Source of the DNA: Bacteroidota bacterium
Lineage (GTDB): Bacteria > Bacteroidota > Bacteroidia > Bacteroidales > Paludibacteraceae
Length of the DNA: 49,642 nt
Direction of reading: 5' to 3'
NCBI GenBank assembly: GCA_017860335.1
Contig: JAFNAU010000001.1
Location: 1-49,642 of the forward strand
In this document: positions 14,976 through 22,903 of the stretch, piece after piece
Layout: every line of letters starts with the position of its first letter
How positions within the stretch are numbered: the stretch's first letter is position 1
Notes under the pieces: generated by a model
What the model was told of the DNA's origin: nothing
Seen by the model: the letters and a program-made list of their open reading frames with translations, nothing else
Databases searched by the model: none
Made by a program: the position numbers and the translations under genes

Positions 14976-17447
14976 CTATGCTTTTCCCTCCTTTTTTCCA
15001 CCCCGTATCCAGCCGAGCATAAATGTTACTTCCTGTTGTGACAAAACGCTGCTGAGTAATTCATACACTGGACCGTTCAGATTGTTTTTCTCGAGTAAAC
15101 TGACTGCTTTCTGCAACTTCTCCGGACCGATAAACCGCTCTACTTTCAAAACGCCTTTCTCTACCAGTTCTGAAAGGTGTTTGGTAATGGTTCCTTCCGT
15201 GAGGCTTCGTTGTTTAGCTATTTCAGAAATAGTATTGCCTTCCAGATAAAGTTCGAGTGAAACACGGACAGTATCAATTTTGGGCTTTTTCTCCTTCTTC
15301 TGAGCTGGTTTTTTAGTTCCCTTTGCTTCCAGCAACGACATTTCCGACGACAAATTATTTTCGATACAATATGTGCGGATGCATTTCAGAAAATCTTGGC
15401 CGAATTTATCTGCTTTTAGTTTACCGAAACCTGAAATCTTCGAAAGATCCTTTTCGGTTTGAGGCAGATAATCTGCCATTTCGGTTAGCGATTTGACCGT
15501 ACCAACCAGGTAAATAGGCAATCCGGAACGGTCGCTTATTTCGTTGCGAATATGAAACAACTGATAAAGCAGTTGAGGATGCTTTGAACTGATTTTCTGA
15601 TTGGTGTTGGTTTTTGAATAAGAACTGTAACTGAATAAGGGAAGTGTAAAATTTTGACGTAATTCAAAGTATTTTTCGGGACTAAATCCGTTTTGAATTT
15701 CTTTGATAAGATGTTTTTTTTGCTCGGCAAAAATAAATATATCCTCCAGAAACTCATCATAGTCTTTGGCGTTTTGGCGGTTGTCAGTCGCAGCGGTAGA
15801 TTGCCGTAGCGTATCTGTCAGGACACTCAGATGTTCTGAAAAATAACCATTGGCAGCCTGAAGACGACTTTGCAGTAAATCTTCATTAAAATCTTTGTTC
15901 GAGTTGATTTGTGATAATTGTGATTGAAAGCGGGAAGCAACATCCTGAAGCGCTTCCGTCTGTTTAATGATGTTTTGGATAAATGGCAGCGTGTCACTGT
16001 CGAATGAGCTTTCCACATCCTTAATCCGGTTATACCAGCGATTGGTACTGGCAACAACCGGTTTGAAATCAAAAATTCCGAGTAGAAGCGTTTCCTGATA
16101 TTTTCTTTTTGAAATATCCAGTTGTGAACTAAGTTGAGTGATGGAGCTTGTCTGTCCAGAAAAACGAACAATTTTATCGTCATTCTGAAGAGAGTACTGA
16201 TTGATGGGGCTAAGCAAAACCATTCCTTCCAGCGAACGGCAGCGGCTTAACGCCACATATACCTGGCCGGGTGCAAACGCCGCACCGGCATCGATTACTG
16301 CTTTGTCGAAAGTCAGACCCTGGCTTTTGTGTATTGTGATGGCCCAGGCGAGGCGTAACGGAAATTGCGTGAAAGTTCCAAGCACTTCCTCATCAATTTG
16401 CAGGGTGGTCTCGTTGGCTTTGTAACGTACGTTGTGCCATACCGTGGGGCTCACTACAATTTCCTGATCATCATCGGGACATTTCACAATGATTGTTTCG
16501 TCTTCGAAAGCCGTTATTTCACCAATTTTCCCATTGAAGAACCTTCTTGGAGTTTCAGTGTCGTTCTTAACAAACATAACCTTAGCGCCTACTTTCAGTT
16601 GCAACTTTTTCTCTATAGGGTAGAGTTTTTCCGGGAAATCCCCTTTAATTTCAGCTTCGAAATATCTGAATTTATTTTTCAGGGCTGCCAGTTCTTCAGA
16701 ATTAATCCTGTCGGCTTTGTAATTATGAGTTGTCAGGATGATATATGTGTCATCTTTTGGCGGAACAAAAAGTGGGTTAAATCTGCTTTGCAGCATGGAC
16801 ATCCCGGTGGCAGACAGGCTGTTGTTTCTCACCTCGCTGAGTAATGTGATGAATGACATATCGTTTTGGCGAAAAATTTTTTCAAACTCAATATATACCG
16901 GAGGTTTCTCGCCAATGACCCGACTATGAAAAAAATAGATGCTTTCATAATAAGGCGAAAGGAGTTTCCATTCTTCGGACTGCGCGACCGGTGAAAGTTG
17001 GTACATATCACCGATAAAGATCATCTGTACTCCACCAAAAGGTTCGTTATTCCGATAGCGGATATGTCGCAGCAAGGTATCGACAGCATCAAGCAAATCA
17101 GCCCGTACCATACTTATTTCATCAATTACCATCAATTCCAGCTCGCGGATCACTTTTCGCCGTTGGCTTTGCATTTTCAGTTTACTGATCAGGTCTTTTC
17201 TTCCTTCAGGAGTAGGGATGAAAGGAGTGAATGGCAGCTGGAAAAATGAATGGATGGTTGTACCGCCGGCATTGATGGCAGCCACACCTGTTGGAGCGAC
17301 TACGGCAATCTGTTTACCGGTATTTTTACGAAGCTCACGCAGGAATGTGGTTTTACCGGTTCCGGCTTTTCCGGTCAGAAAAATATTGCAGTTGGTGAGT
17401 TCCGCAAACTCACGGGCATAATTGTAAATCTCGGAATTTGTAGTCAT
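14976..17447 (-). CDS. PIF1/RecD-like DNA helicase with HRDC and winged-helix ends
   Basis: The 823-residue protein is a superfamily 1B helicase: Walker A GKAGTGKT at 26-33, Walker B MVIDEISMV near 107-115, a GDMYQLSPV motif III, and the UvrD-like C-terminal lobe with TIHKSQGLTFD and VALSRC. After the helicase core (to about residue 425) comes a long helical linker, then an HRDC-like domain (about 630-700, SKISGFGKLKADKFGQDFL) and a C-terminal helix-turn-helix of the HTH_40 type (LYLEGNTISEIAKQRSLTEGTITKHL). Such proteins are common in Bacteroidota; the role is presumably processing of unusual DNA structures in replication or repair. A TACATTTG box on the minus strand (17468-17475) precedes it. 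Confidence 0.9.
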   Translation of the reverse strand: MTTNSEIYNYAREFAELTNCNIFLTGKAGTGKTTFLRELRKNTGKQIAVVAPTGVAAINAGGTTIHSFFQLPFTPFIPTPEGRKDLISKLKMQSQRRKVIRELELMVIDEISMVRADLLDAVDTLLRHIRYRNNEPFGGVQMIFIGDMYQLSPVAQSEEWKLLSPYYESIYFFHSRVIGEKPPVYIEFEKIFRQNDMSFITLLSEVRNNSLSATGMSMLQSRFNPLFVPPKDDTYIILTTHNYKADRINSEELAALKNKFRYFEAEIKGDFPEKLYPIEKKLQLKVGAKVMFVKNDTETPRRFFNGKIGEITAFEDETIIVKCPDDDQEIVVSPTVWHNVRYKANETTLQIDEEVLGTFTQFPLRLAWAITIHKSQGLTFDKAVIDAGAAFAPGQVYVALSRCRSLEGMVLLSPINQYSLQNDDKIVRFSGQTSSITQLSSQLDISKRKYQETLLLGIFDFKPVVASTNRWYNRIKDVESSFDSDTLPFIQNIIKQTEALQDVASRFQSQLSQINSNKDFNEDLLQSRLQAANGYFSEHLSVLTDTLRQSTAATDNRQNAKDYDEFLEDIFIFAEQKKHLIKEIQNGFSPEKYFELRQNFTLPLFSYSSYSKTNTNQKISSKHPQLLYQLFHIRNEISDRSGLPIYLVGTVKSLTEMADYLPQTEKDLSKISGFGKLKADKFGQDFLKCIRTYCIENNLSSEMSLLEAKGTKKPAQKKEKKPKIDTVRVSLELYLEGNTISEIAKQRSLTEGTITKHLSELVEKGVLKVERFIGPEKLQKAVSLLEKNNLNGPVYELLSSVLSQQEVTFMLGWIRGGKKEGKA

Positions 17448-17582
17448 AATTTGTCATTCTATGAATACAAATGTACAAAAAATATCGAATTCTTTTATCC
17501 GAAGACGTTTGATCTGTTTTTACATCACGGGAACTTAAGGATAATTTTATAAACACCAATAAACCGATATGTTTTAAAATAG

Positions 17583-17625
17583 AACAATCCGACTGAGCCA
17601 CATCAGTGCTTTCAGTCGGATTGTT
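17583..17625 (-). terminator. Terminator closing the methylmalonyl-CoA decarboxylase cluster
   Basis: Perfect 14-base arms 17583-17596 and 17612-17625; on the minus strand the hairpin is followed by a T-rich stretch. It sits 20 bases after the biotin carrier gene, so the cluster ends here. Confidence 0.75.
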
Positions 17626-17644
17626 GATTTAACTATTGATAAAA

Positions 17645-18094
17645 TCAGTTTATTTCGAACAAGGCTTCATCCTGCATAACCGAAGCACCCGGTGTAACGC
17701 ATACTTTCACGACAGTACCGCTTTTTTCGGCCAGGATGTTGTTCTCCATTTTCATAGATTCCATAATCATGAGCACATCACCTTCGTTGAAGGAACTGCC
17801 TGCTTCTACGTTGATTTTTACAACACTACCCGGAAGCGGAGCATTGATAGTTTTCGAACTGGGTTTAGCTGTGATGGGCATTGGAGCCAGTTTTTCAGCA
17901 ACTTTGTTTTCACCCGGTTTGTTTTGTACTTCTTTACGAACCAATATCGGGGTTTTCGGAACTTTTTGTTCCAACTGATGAATCTTTACTTCATAAGGAT
18001 TACCATTAACCTCCAGTTCGGCAATTTCATCATCAATGCCTTTTACGACAACATTATAATCTTTTTCGTTTATTGTAAATTTATATTTTCTCAT
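17645..18094 (-). CDS. Biotin carboxyl carrier protein of methylmalonyl-CoA decarboxylase
   Basis: The 149-residue protein has a conserved N-terminal domain, a Pro/Lys-rich linker (45-80) and a C-terminal biotinyl domain (82-149). The biotin site reads ESMKMEN with Lys115, with Ser where most carriers have Ala, a variation common in this branch. It would shuttle carboxyl-biotin between the carboxyltransferase MmdA and the membrane decarboxylase. It is the last gene of mce-mmdA-oadG-carrier, all on the minus strand with short gaps. It may also serve the carrier-less carboxyltransferase at 6157-7914; that is inference. Confidence 0.9.
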   Translation of the reverse strand: MRKYKFTINEKDYNVVVKGIDDEIAELEVNGNPYEVKIHQLEQKVPKTPILVRKEVQNKPGENKVAEKLAPMPITAKPSSKTINAPLPGSVVKINVEAGSSFNEGDVLMIMESMKMENNILAEKSGTVVKVCVTPGASVMQDEALFEIN

Positions 18095-18131
18095 GGCGAG
18101 TTATTTTTATTTTTAATTTCACATTAATAAA

Positions 18132-18449
18132 TTACCGTTGGAAGTTGTTGATGCTGTAAATCTTGGAACTCCAGGGAGAATAACGTTTCTGAATTCTTTC
18201 GATGGTGATCACATTGCTTTCCAGGTCGTGAACGTTTTGAGTGAGATAAAGATGCAAAGCCAGAAAAGCAGCAACTTCTTCATCATTGCCCGGTACACTC
18301 TCAGCTTTAACTACGTTATCAGCCGCAGGTTGAGCTTTAAATGCCTGTTTTTCTGCCACTGCTTCCTTTTGGCCTTTATTCTTCTTGATTAAAAGAAAAA
18401 TAACTACAACCAGAGCTACGGCTAAAACCGCTATTATTGCAACTAACAT
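18132..18449 (-). CDS. OadG-family decarboxylase small membrane subunit (delta/gamma)
   Basis: The 105-residue protein has one N-terminal membrane helix (MLVAIIAVLAVALVVVIFLL), a charged Ala/Lys-rich linker and a C-terminal stretch VAAFLALHLYL with the SPWSSKIYSI ending typical of the OadG/MmdD family. In sodium-pumping decarboxylases this subunit holds the soluble carboxyltransferase and carrier on the membrane beta subunit. It lies between mmdA and the biotin carrier, as in other Bacteroidales. Confidence rests on context and the conserved tail, since the family is short and variable. Confidence 0.85.
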   Translation of the reverse strand: MLVAIIAVLAVALVVVIFLLIKKNKGQKEAVAEKQAFKAQPAADNVVKAESVPGNDEEVAAFLALHLYLTQNVHDLESNVITIERIQKRYSPWSSKIYSINNFQR

Positions 18450-18486
18450 ATTATTTATTATTTGAGTTATTAATGAATATATCAGA

Positions 18487-20046
18487 CTACAAAGGCATAT
18501 TTGAATGTTTACGCGGCGGATTCAGCACTTTCTTGGTCTGCAAAGCTTCAAAAGCACGAATTACGCGGAAACGAGTGTTGCGTGGTTCGATGATATCGTC
18601 AATGTAGCCGTATGCAGCTGCTTCATAAGGATTAGCAAATTTCTCTTTGTATTCGAGTTCCTTTTCAGTAACATATTTTGCTTTTTCGGCTGGATCGGTA
18701 ATACCGGCAATGGTACGTCCTTCGAGTACTTCGATAGCACCTGCTGCACCCATAACTGCAATTTCGGCTGTTGGCCATGCATAGTTAAAGTCACCGCGGA
18801 GTTGCTTGCAACTCATCACATCGTGAGCACCGCCGTACGATTTACGGATAGTAACTGTAACTTTCGGAATGGTAGCTTCGCCATAAGCAAACAACAGTTT
18901 AGCTCCGTTGGTGATGATACCTGCATATTCCTGACCAGAGCCAGGAAGGAAGCCGGGAACGTCGACAAGAGTAAGAATCGGAATGTTGAAAGCATCGCAG
19001 AAACGAACGAAACGGGCAGCCTTGCGTGAAGCATCCACATCAAGCACACCTGCGAGGAAGTTAGGCTGGTTGGCTACAATGCCTGTTGATGCACCGTTGA
19101 AACGGGCAAAACCTATGATGATGTTACGGGCATAATGACGGTGAACTTCGAGGAATTCGCCATTGTCAACGATACTGTGAATGACATCCTTCATGTCGTA
19201 AGGATGATTCGGATTGTCGGGGATAATGCTGTTGAGTGAATCTTCCAGACGGTCAATCGGGTCATTGGTAGGATATACTGGTGGTTCTTCCAGGTTGTTT
19301 TGTGGCATGTATGAGATCAGTTTGCGGATCAGCATGGCTCCTTCCTGTTCGTCCACAAGTTTGAAGTGCGTAACACCCGATTTGCGTGCGTGTACATCAG
19401 CTCCACCTAAATCTTCGGTTGAAATATCTTCACCGGTAACAGATTTAACTACTTTAGGACCTGTAACGAACATGTAGCTGTTGTCTTCGGTCATCAGGAT
19501 AAAGTCGGTGAGAGCCGGTGAATAAACTGCACCCCCTGCGCAGGGACCATAAATCGCTGAGATTTGAGGAACAACTCCCGAAGCAAGAATGTTGCGTTGG
19601 AAGATTTCGGCATAGCCAGCCAAAGAAGTAACACCTTCCTGAATACGTGCGCCACCCGAGTCATTAATACCAATAACAGGAGCACCCATTTTCATGGCCA
19701 TATCCATCACTTTACATATTTTTTGAGCCATGGTTTCGGAAAGGGAACCTCCGAATACGGTGAAATCCTGAGCAAAAACAAAAACAATACGTCCGTCGAT
19801 TGTTCCGTGACCGGTTACTACACCATCACCCATATATTTTTCTTTTTCGAGGCCGAAGTTTGTGCAACGATGCGTTACAAACATGTCGAGTTCTTCGAAA
19901 CTTCCATCGTCGAGTAGCATATCAATTCGTTCGCGTGCTGTCAGTTTGCCTTTTTTGTGCTGCGAATCAATTCTTTTTTCGCCTCCGCCCAGTTTGGCCT
20001 GCACACGTTTGTCAATAAGGTCTTGAACCTTTTCCTGGTTTTTCAT
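18487..20046 (-). CDS. mmdA: Methylmalonyl-CoA decarboxylase alpha subunit (acyl-CoA carboxyltransferase)
   Basis: The 519-residue protein has the crotonase-type double fold of acyl-CoA carboxyltransferases. The N-terminal half shows FTVFGGSLSETMAQKI, NDSGGARIQEG and GPCAGGAVYSPAL; the C-terminal half shows DVPGFLPGSGQE and KSYGGAHDVM. Gly-rich loops of both halves make the oxyanion holes for acyl-CoA and biotin. It would transfer the carboxyl of (S)-methylmalonyl-CoA to biotin, yielding propionyl-CoA, the last energy-linked step of the succinate-propionate route. Propionyl-CoA carboxylase beta is the alternative by sequence, but the neighbouring epimerase, OadG and separate carrier, together with the absence of a biotin carboxylase, favour the decarboxylase. 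Confidence 0.9.
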   Translation of the reverse strand: MKNQEKVQDLIDKRVQAKLGGGEKRIDSQHKKGKLTARERIDMLLDDGSFEELDMFVTHRCTNFGLEKEKYMGDGVVTGHGTIDGRIVFVFAQDFTVFGGSLSETMAQKICKVMDMAMKMGAPVIGINDSGGARIQEGVTSLAGYAEIFQRNILASGVVPQISAIYGPCAGGAVYSPALTDFILMTEDNSYMFVTGPKVVKSVTGEDISTEDLGGADVHARKSGVTHFKLVDEQEGAMLIRKLISYMPQNNLEEPPVYPTNDPIDRLEDSLNSIIPDNPNHPYDMKDVIHSIVDNGEFLEVHRHYARNIIIGFARFNGASTGIVANQPNFLAGVLDVDASRKAARFVRFCDAFNIPILTLVDVPGFLPGSGQEYAGIITNGAKLLFAYGEATIPKVTVTIRKSYGGAHDVMSCKQLRGDFNYAWPTAEIAVMGAAGAIEVLEGRTIAGITDPAEKAKYVTEKELEYKEKFANPYEAAAYGYIDDIIEPRNTRFRVIRAFEALQTKKVLNPPRKHSNMPL

Positions 20047-20097
20047 GTGTTTTGTTATTTAAATATTTGTTATTTTGTTTTTTTTATGATAATCCAT

Positions 20098-20529
20098 TTA
20101 GCAACAAGGGCTTTCAGAAGTTTTGTTGGGGTTTTCGCACAGTTCGGTAAGAACTCCGATAGTTGATTTAGGATGCAAAAATGCAATATTCAGTCCTTCA
20201 GCGCCTTTACGCGGGTTGGCATCGATCAGGCGAATTCCTTTTTCTTCAGCTTCTTTCAATGCATCAGCCAGTCCTTCAACGGCAAAAGCTAAATGATGAA
20301 TGCCTTCTCCTCTTTTTTCAATGAACTTACCAACAGCGCCTTCGGGGTCAGTTGATTCAAGTAGTTCGATTTTGGTTTGTCCTACCTGCAAAAAAGCAGT
20401 TTTTACTTTTTGGTCAGCTACTTCTTCTACGGCGTAGCATTTCAGACCCAGGATGTTCTCGTAAAATGGCAATGCCTCTTCAATGCTGTTCACAGCAATA
20501 CCTAAATGCTCGATATGAGTTACTTTCAT
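20098..20529 (-). CDS. mce: Methylmalonyl-CoA epimerase
   Basis: The 143-residue protein has two vicinal oxygen chelate (glyoxalase-like) modules. It opens with THIEHLGIAVNSIEEALPFYENILG and carries ELLESTDPEG, GEGIHHLAFAVEG and a final HPKSTIGVLTELCE. The expected metal ligands (His in the first strand, His in GIHHLAF, Glu in LTELCE) are all visible. It interconverts (R)- and (S)-methylmalonyl-CoA, linking methylmalonyl-CoA mutase to the decarboxylase. It is the first gene of the cluster, with a -7 box (minus strand) at 20612-20619 and a hairpin at the predicted 5' end of the transcript. Confidence 0.93.
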   Translation of the reverse strand: MKVTHIEHLGIAVNSIEEALPFYENILGLKCYAVEEVADQKVKTAFLQVGQTKIELLESTDPEGAVGKFIEKRGEGIHHLAFAVEGLADALKEAEEKGIRLIDANPRKGAEGLNIAFLHPKSTIGVLTELCENPNKTSESPCC

Positions 20530-20572
20530 AAGGCAAAAATATTTAATTTTAATTAATAATTAACAGAAAAAA

Positions 20573-20606
20573 CAATTAAATACAGAAAAAATTCAGTATT
20601 TAATTG
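20573..20606 (-). promoter_or_regulatory. Hairpin at the 5' end of the mce-mmdA transcript
   Basis: Perfect 11-base arms CAATTAAATAC (20573-20583) and GTATTTAATTG (20596-20606). On the minus strand the right arm begins at about the predicted start of transcription, and the hairpin is followed by a run of T. It may protect the RNA end or act as a leader terminator. Confidence 0.45.
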
Positions 20607-20611
20607 CCCCG

Positions 20612-20619
20612 CAAATTTA
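20612..20619 (-). promoter_or_regulatory. Bacteroidota -7 box (TAAATTTG) for the mce-mmdA cluster
   Basis: The minus-strand box matches TAnnTTTG and lies 83 bases before the mce ATG. The -33 element is not at the usual distance. The rest of the 339-base gap 20530-20868 contains the hairpin at 20573-20606 and the sufE terminator at 20736-20781; I see nothing else. Confidence 0.5.
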
Positions 20620-20735
20620 CTAAATATTATTTACATACGTGGTCAATGATTGACTTAAATTTTTGAGATTCTATGCAAATAATATTACTGATTTTGATTT
20701 GCTGAAATCGATGAATGATGAAAGTGCAAGGTGGG

Positions 20736-20781
20736 AAAAAAGCATCAGTGACAACATAAATATAATTATTTGTTGTCACTG
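20736..20781 (-). terminator. Terminator after sufE
   Basis: Perfect 11-base arms 20746-20756 and 20771-20781 (CAGTGACAACA and its complement); on the minus strand six T follow at 20736-20741. Confidence 0.75.
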
Positions 20782-20868
20782 TTGTTGTGTTAAAAGAAAT
20801 ATATGCTGAAGGATGTTTTTTCTTTTGCCGTTCAAAATTTCTTACAAGTCTTCCGGAAAAGATGCAGA

Positions 20869-21291
20869 TCAGCCCATTTTGGCTTTGAAGGCAAGTGCGT
20901 AAAGTTTCATTTGTTTCACCATGGCCAGCAGTCCGTTGGAACGGGTGGGAGAGAGGTGCTCTTTGAGACCGATCTTTTCGATGAAATAGAGGTCGGTGTC
21001 AAGTATTTCCCCGGGTGTATGGTCCGAAAGCACCTGAATAAGCATGGATACAATGCCTTTGACAAGTACGGCATCGCTTTCGCCCTGGAAAACAACTTTA
21101 CCGTCAATCAGTTCGGCGTTTAACCATACGCGACTCTGACATCCTTCAATGATGTTTTGAGGTATTTTATATTTATCATCCAGTGGTTGCAGTGTGTTGC
21201 CCAGGTCAATCAGCAGGGCGTATTTATCCATCCAGTCGTCAAACTGGTTGAATTCTTCTATAATTTCGTTTTGAATTTCGTTTATTGTCAT
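20869..21291 (-). CDS. sufE: Cysteine desulfuration protein SufE
   Basis: The 140-residue protein has the SufE signature with the sulfur-accepting Cys51 in EGCQSRVW, preceded by FDDWMDKYALLIDLG and followed by SDAVLVKGIVSMLI. It takes persulfide sulfur from SufS and passes it on for iron-sulfur cluster assembly in the cytosol. It lies downstream of sufS on the same strand across a 147-base gap that contains repeat arms (21303-21445). The sufBCD scaffold genes are not in the window. Confidence 0.95.
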   Translation of the reverse strand: MTINEIQNEIIEEFNQFDDWMDKYALLIDLGNTLQPLDDKYKIPQNIIEGCQSRVWLNAELIDGKVVFQGESDAVLVKGIVSMLIQVLSDHTPGEILDTDLYFIEKIGLKEHLSPTRSNGLLAMVKQMKLYALAFKAKMG

Positions 21292-21302
21292 GTAAGTAAG
21301 TT

Positions 21303-21445
21303 GCCCCCGAACCCCATAAAGGGTAATCCTTGAGCGTGTTATAAGTTTATATTAGTTAGATAAATTGATATTAATAAAATCCGCCATACTATTCAGATTA
21401 CTGTGTGCATATATTTCCCCCTTCAGTGGGTTAAGGGGTTATCCC
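21303..21445. repeat. Pair of inverted C-rich intergenic repeat arms between sufS and sufE
   Basis: Left arm 21303-21329 reads GCCCCCGAACCCCATAAAGGG; the right arm 21415-21445, read on the minus strand, has CCCCTTAACCCACTGAAGGGGG. Both are versions of a C-rich, self-pairing intergenic repeat. The right arm touches the sufS stop codon. Confidence 0.5.
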
Positions 21446-22662
21446 AGCATTCCAATAACCCGCTTTAACGCTGCAATAAATATATCCACTTCTTCTTTCG
21501 TATTATAAAAAGAGAACGATGCACGTACTGTTCCCGGTATCCCGAGGTGGTCGATGAGCGGCTGAGCACAATGATGACCGGTACGCACAGCTATTCCCAG
21601 CTTATCGAGCAGCATGCCAATATCGTAGGGATGAATATTCCCCACTAAAAAGGAAATGACAGCGCTTTTATGTTCCGATGTTCCGAATATCCGCATTCCT
21701 TCAATCTTCATCAGCTCTGCGGTTGCATAAGCGGTCAGTTCATTTTCGTATGCGGCAATCTTCTGTATTCCGATGTTTTCCACATATTTAAGCGCTTCAG
21801 CCAGTGCCGTAGATCCGATGTAGTCGGGTGTGCCGGCTTCGAATTTGAAAGGCAGCTCATTGTACGTGGTTTTTTCGAATGTCACGGTTTGAATCATCTC
21901 GCCACCTCCCTGATAAGGTGGTATTCGTTCGAGCCATTCCCGTTTGCCGTAAAGTACGCCAATGCCGGTGGGGGTATAAATTTTATGTCCCGAAAATACA
22001 TAGAAGTCGGCATCCAGCTCCTGCACATCAACCTGAATGTGCGGCACAGCCTGTGCACCGTCGATTAGCACCGGAATATTGCGCTGATGAGCGGTTTGGA
22101 TTATTTCTTTTACCGGATTGACAGTGCCGAGTACATTGGATACCTGTGTTACTGCAACCAGCCGGGTATTTTCATTTATTAATTCCCCGAAAACATCCAG
22201 TCTCAGTTCGCCTTTTTCATTGATGGGAATAACGCGGAGTCTCATCCCTTTTCGTTCGCAGAGCATTTGCCAGGGAACAATATTGGAATGATGTTCCATC
22301 ATCGAAATGATGATTTCATCGCCTGCCCGGCAGCAACATTCGCCAAACGAAAATGCCACAAGATTGATGGCTTCGGTAGTTCCGCGGGTAAATATAACCT
22401 CGCTGGAAGAGGTCGCGTTGATGAAATGGGCTACATACTTGCGTGCTTCTTCGTGTGCTTCGGTGGCTTTCTGGCTCAGGTAGTGCACGCCGCGATGGAT
22501 ATTAGCGTTCAGATGTTTGTATCCGTAATTTATCCGGTCAAGCACAGCCTGTGGCTTCTGCGTGGTCGCCGCGTTGTCGAAATAGATGAGTGGCTTGTTG
22601 TAAACCTGTTCCGTTAAAATCGGAAAATCAGCCCTTATGTTGTTTATTTCCTGTTCAGTCAT
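21439..22662 (-). CDS. sufS: Cysteine desulfurase SufS
   Basis: The 407-residue PLP enzyme of fold type I converts cysteine to alanine and enzyme-bound persulfide. The PLP lysine is Lys227 in SGHKIYTPTG, and the persulfide cysteine is Cys365 in RTGHHCAQPL, which has the compact loop of group II (SufS) enzymes and not the longer loop of IscS. The pattern RGVHYLSQKATEAHEEAR is typical as well. Start chosen at MTEQEINNIRADFPIL. A TAATTTTG box on the minus strand (22697-22704) lies 34 bases upstream. Partner sufE follows. Confidence 0.95.
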   Translation of the reverse strand: MTEQEINNIRADFPILTEQVYNKPLIYFDNAATTQKPQAVLDRINYGYKHLNANIHRGVHYLSQKATEAHEEARKYVAHFINATSSSEVIFTRGTTEAINLVAFSFGECCCRAGDEIIISMMEHHSNIVPWQMLCERKGMRLRVIPINEKGELRLDVFGELINENTRLVAVTQVSNVLGTVNPVKEIIQTAHQRNIPVLIDGAQAVPHIQVDVQELDADFYVFSGHKIYTPTGIGVLYGKREWLERIPPYQGGGEMIQTVTFEKTTYNELPFKFEAGTPDYIGSTALAEALKYVENIGIQKIAAYENELTAYATAELMKIEGMRIFGTSEHKSAVISFLVGNIHPYDIGMLLDKLGIAVRTGHHCAQPLIDHLGIPGTVRASFSFYNTKEEVDIFIAALKRVIGMLG

Positions 22663-22877
22663 GCTTGAGAAAAATGACAGTGAGTGTATTTATTGGCAAA
22701 ATTAATACTTTTTTCTGATATAACTTTATTGTGTGTAAGGTCGCTGATAAAGAATAGATTAACGTTTTGCTCTCGCTTTGTTGAAATATTGAATTCATTT
22801 AAGGAAGAACAGCTTGTAAAACATTCATTCAGTTTTCTTTGAGTTGAATATCAATGAATTTTTACCGAAAATATATA

Positions 22878-22901
22878 CTGAGAAAAAGGTGTTTTTCTCA
22901 G
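22878..22901 (-). terminator. Hairpin just after the aldo/keto reductase gene
   Basis: Perfect 10-base arms 22878-22887 and 22892-22901 (CTGAGAAAAA and complement) lie two bases past the stop codon. The T-tract on the minus strand is inside the stem, so its strength as a terminator is uncertain. Confidence 0.5.
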
Positions 22902-22903
22902 GC

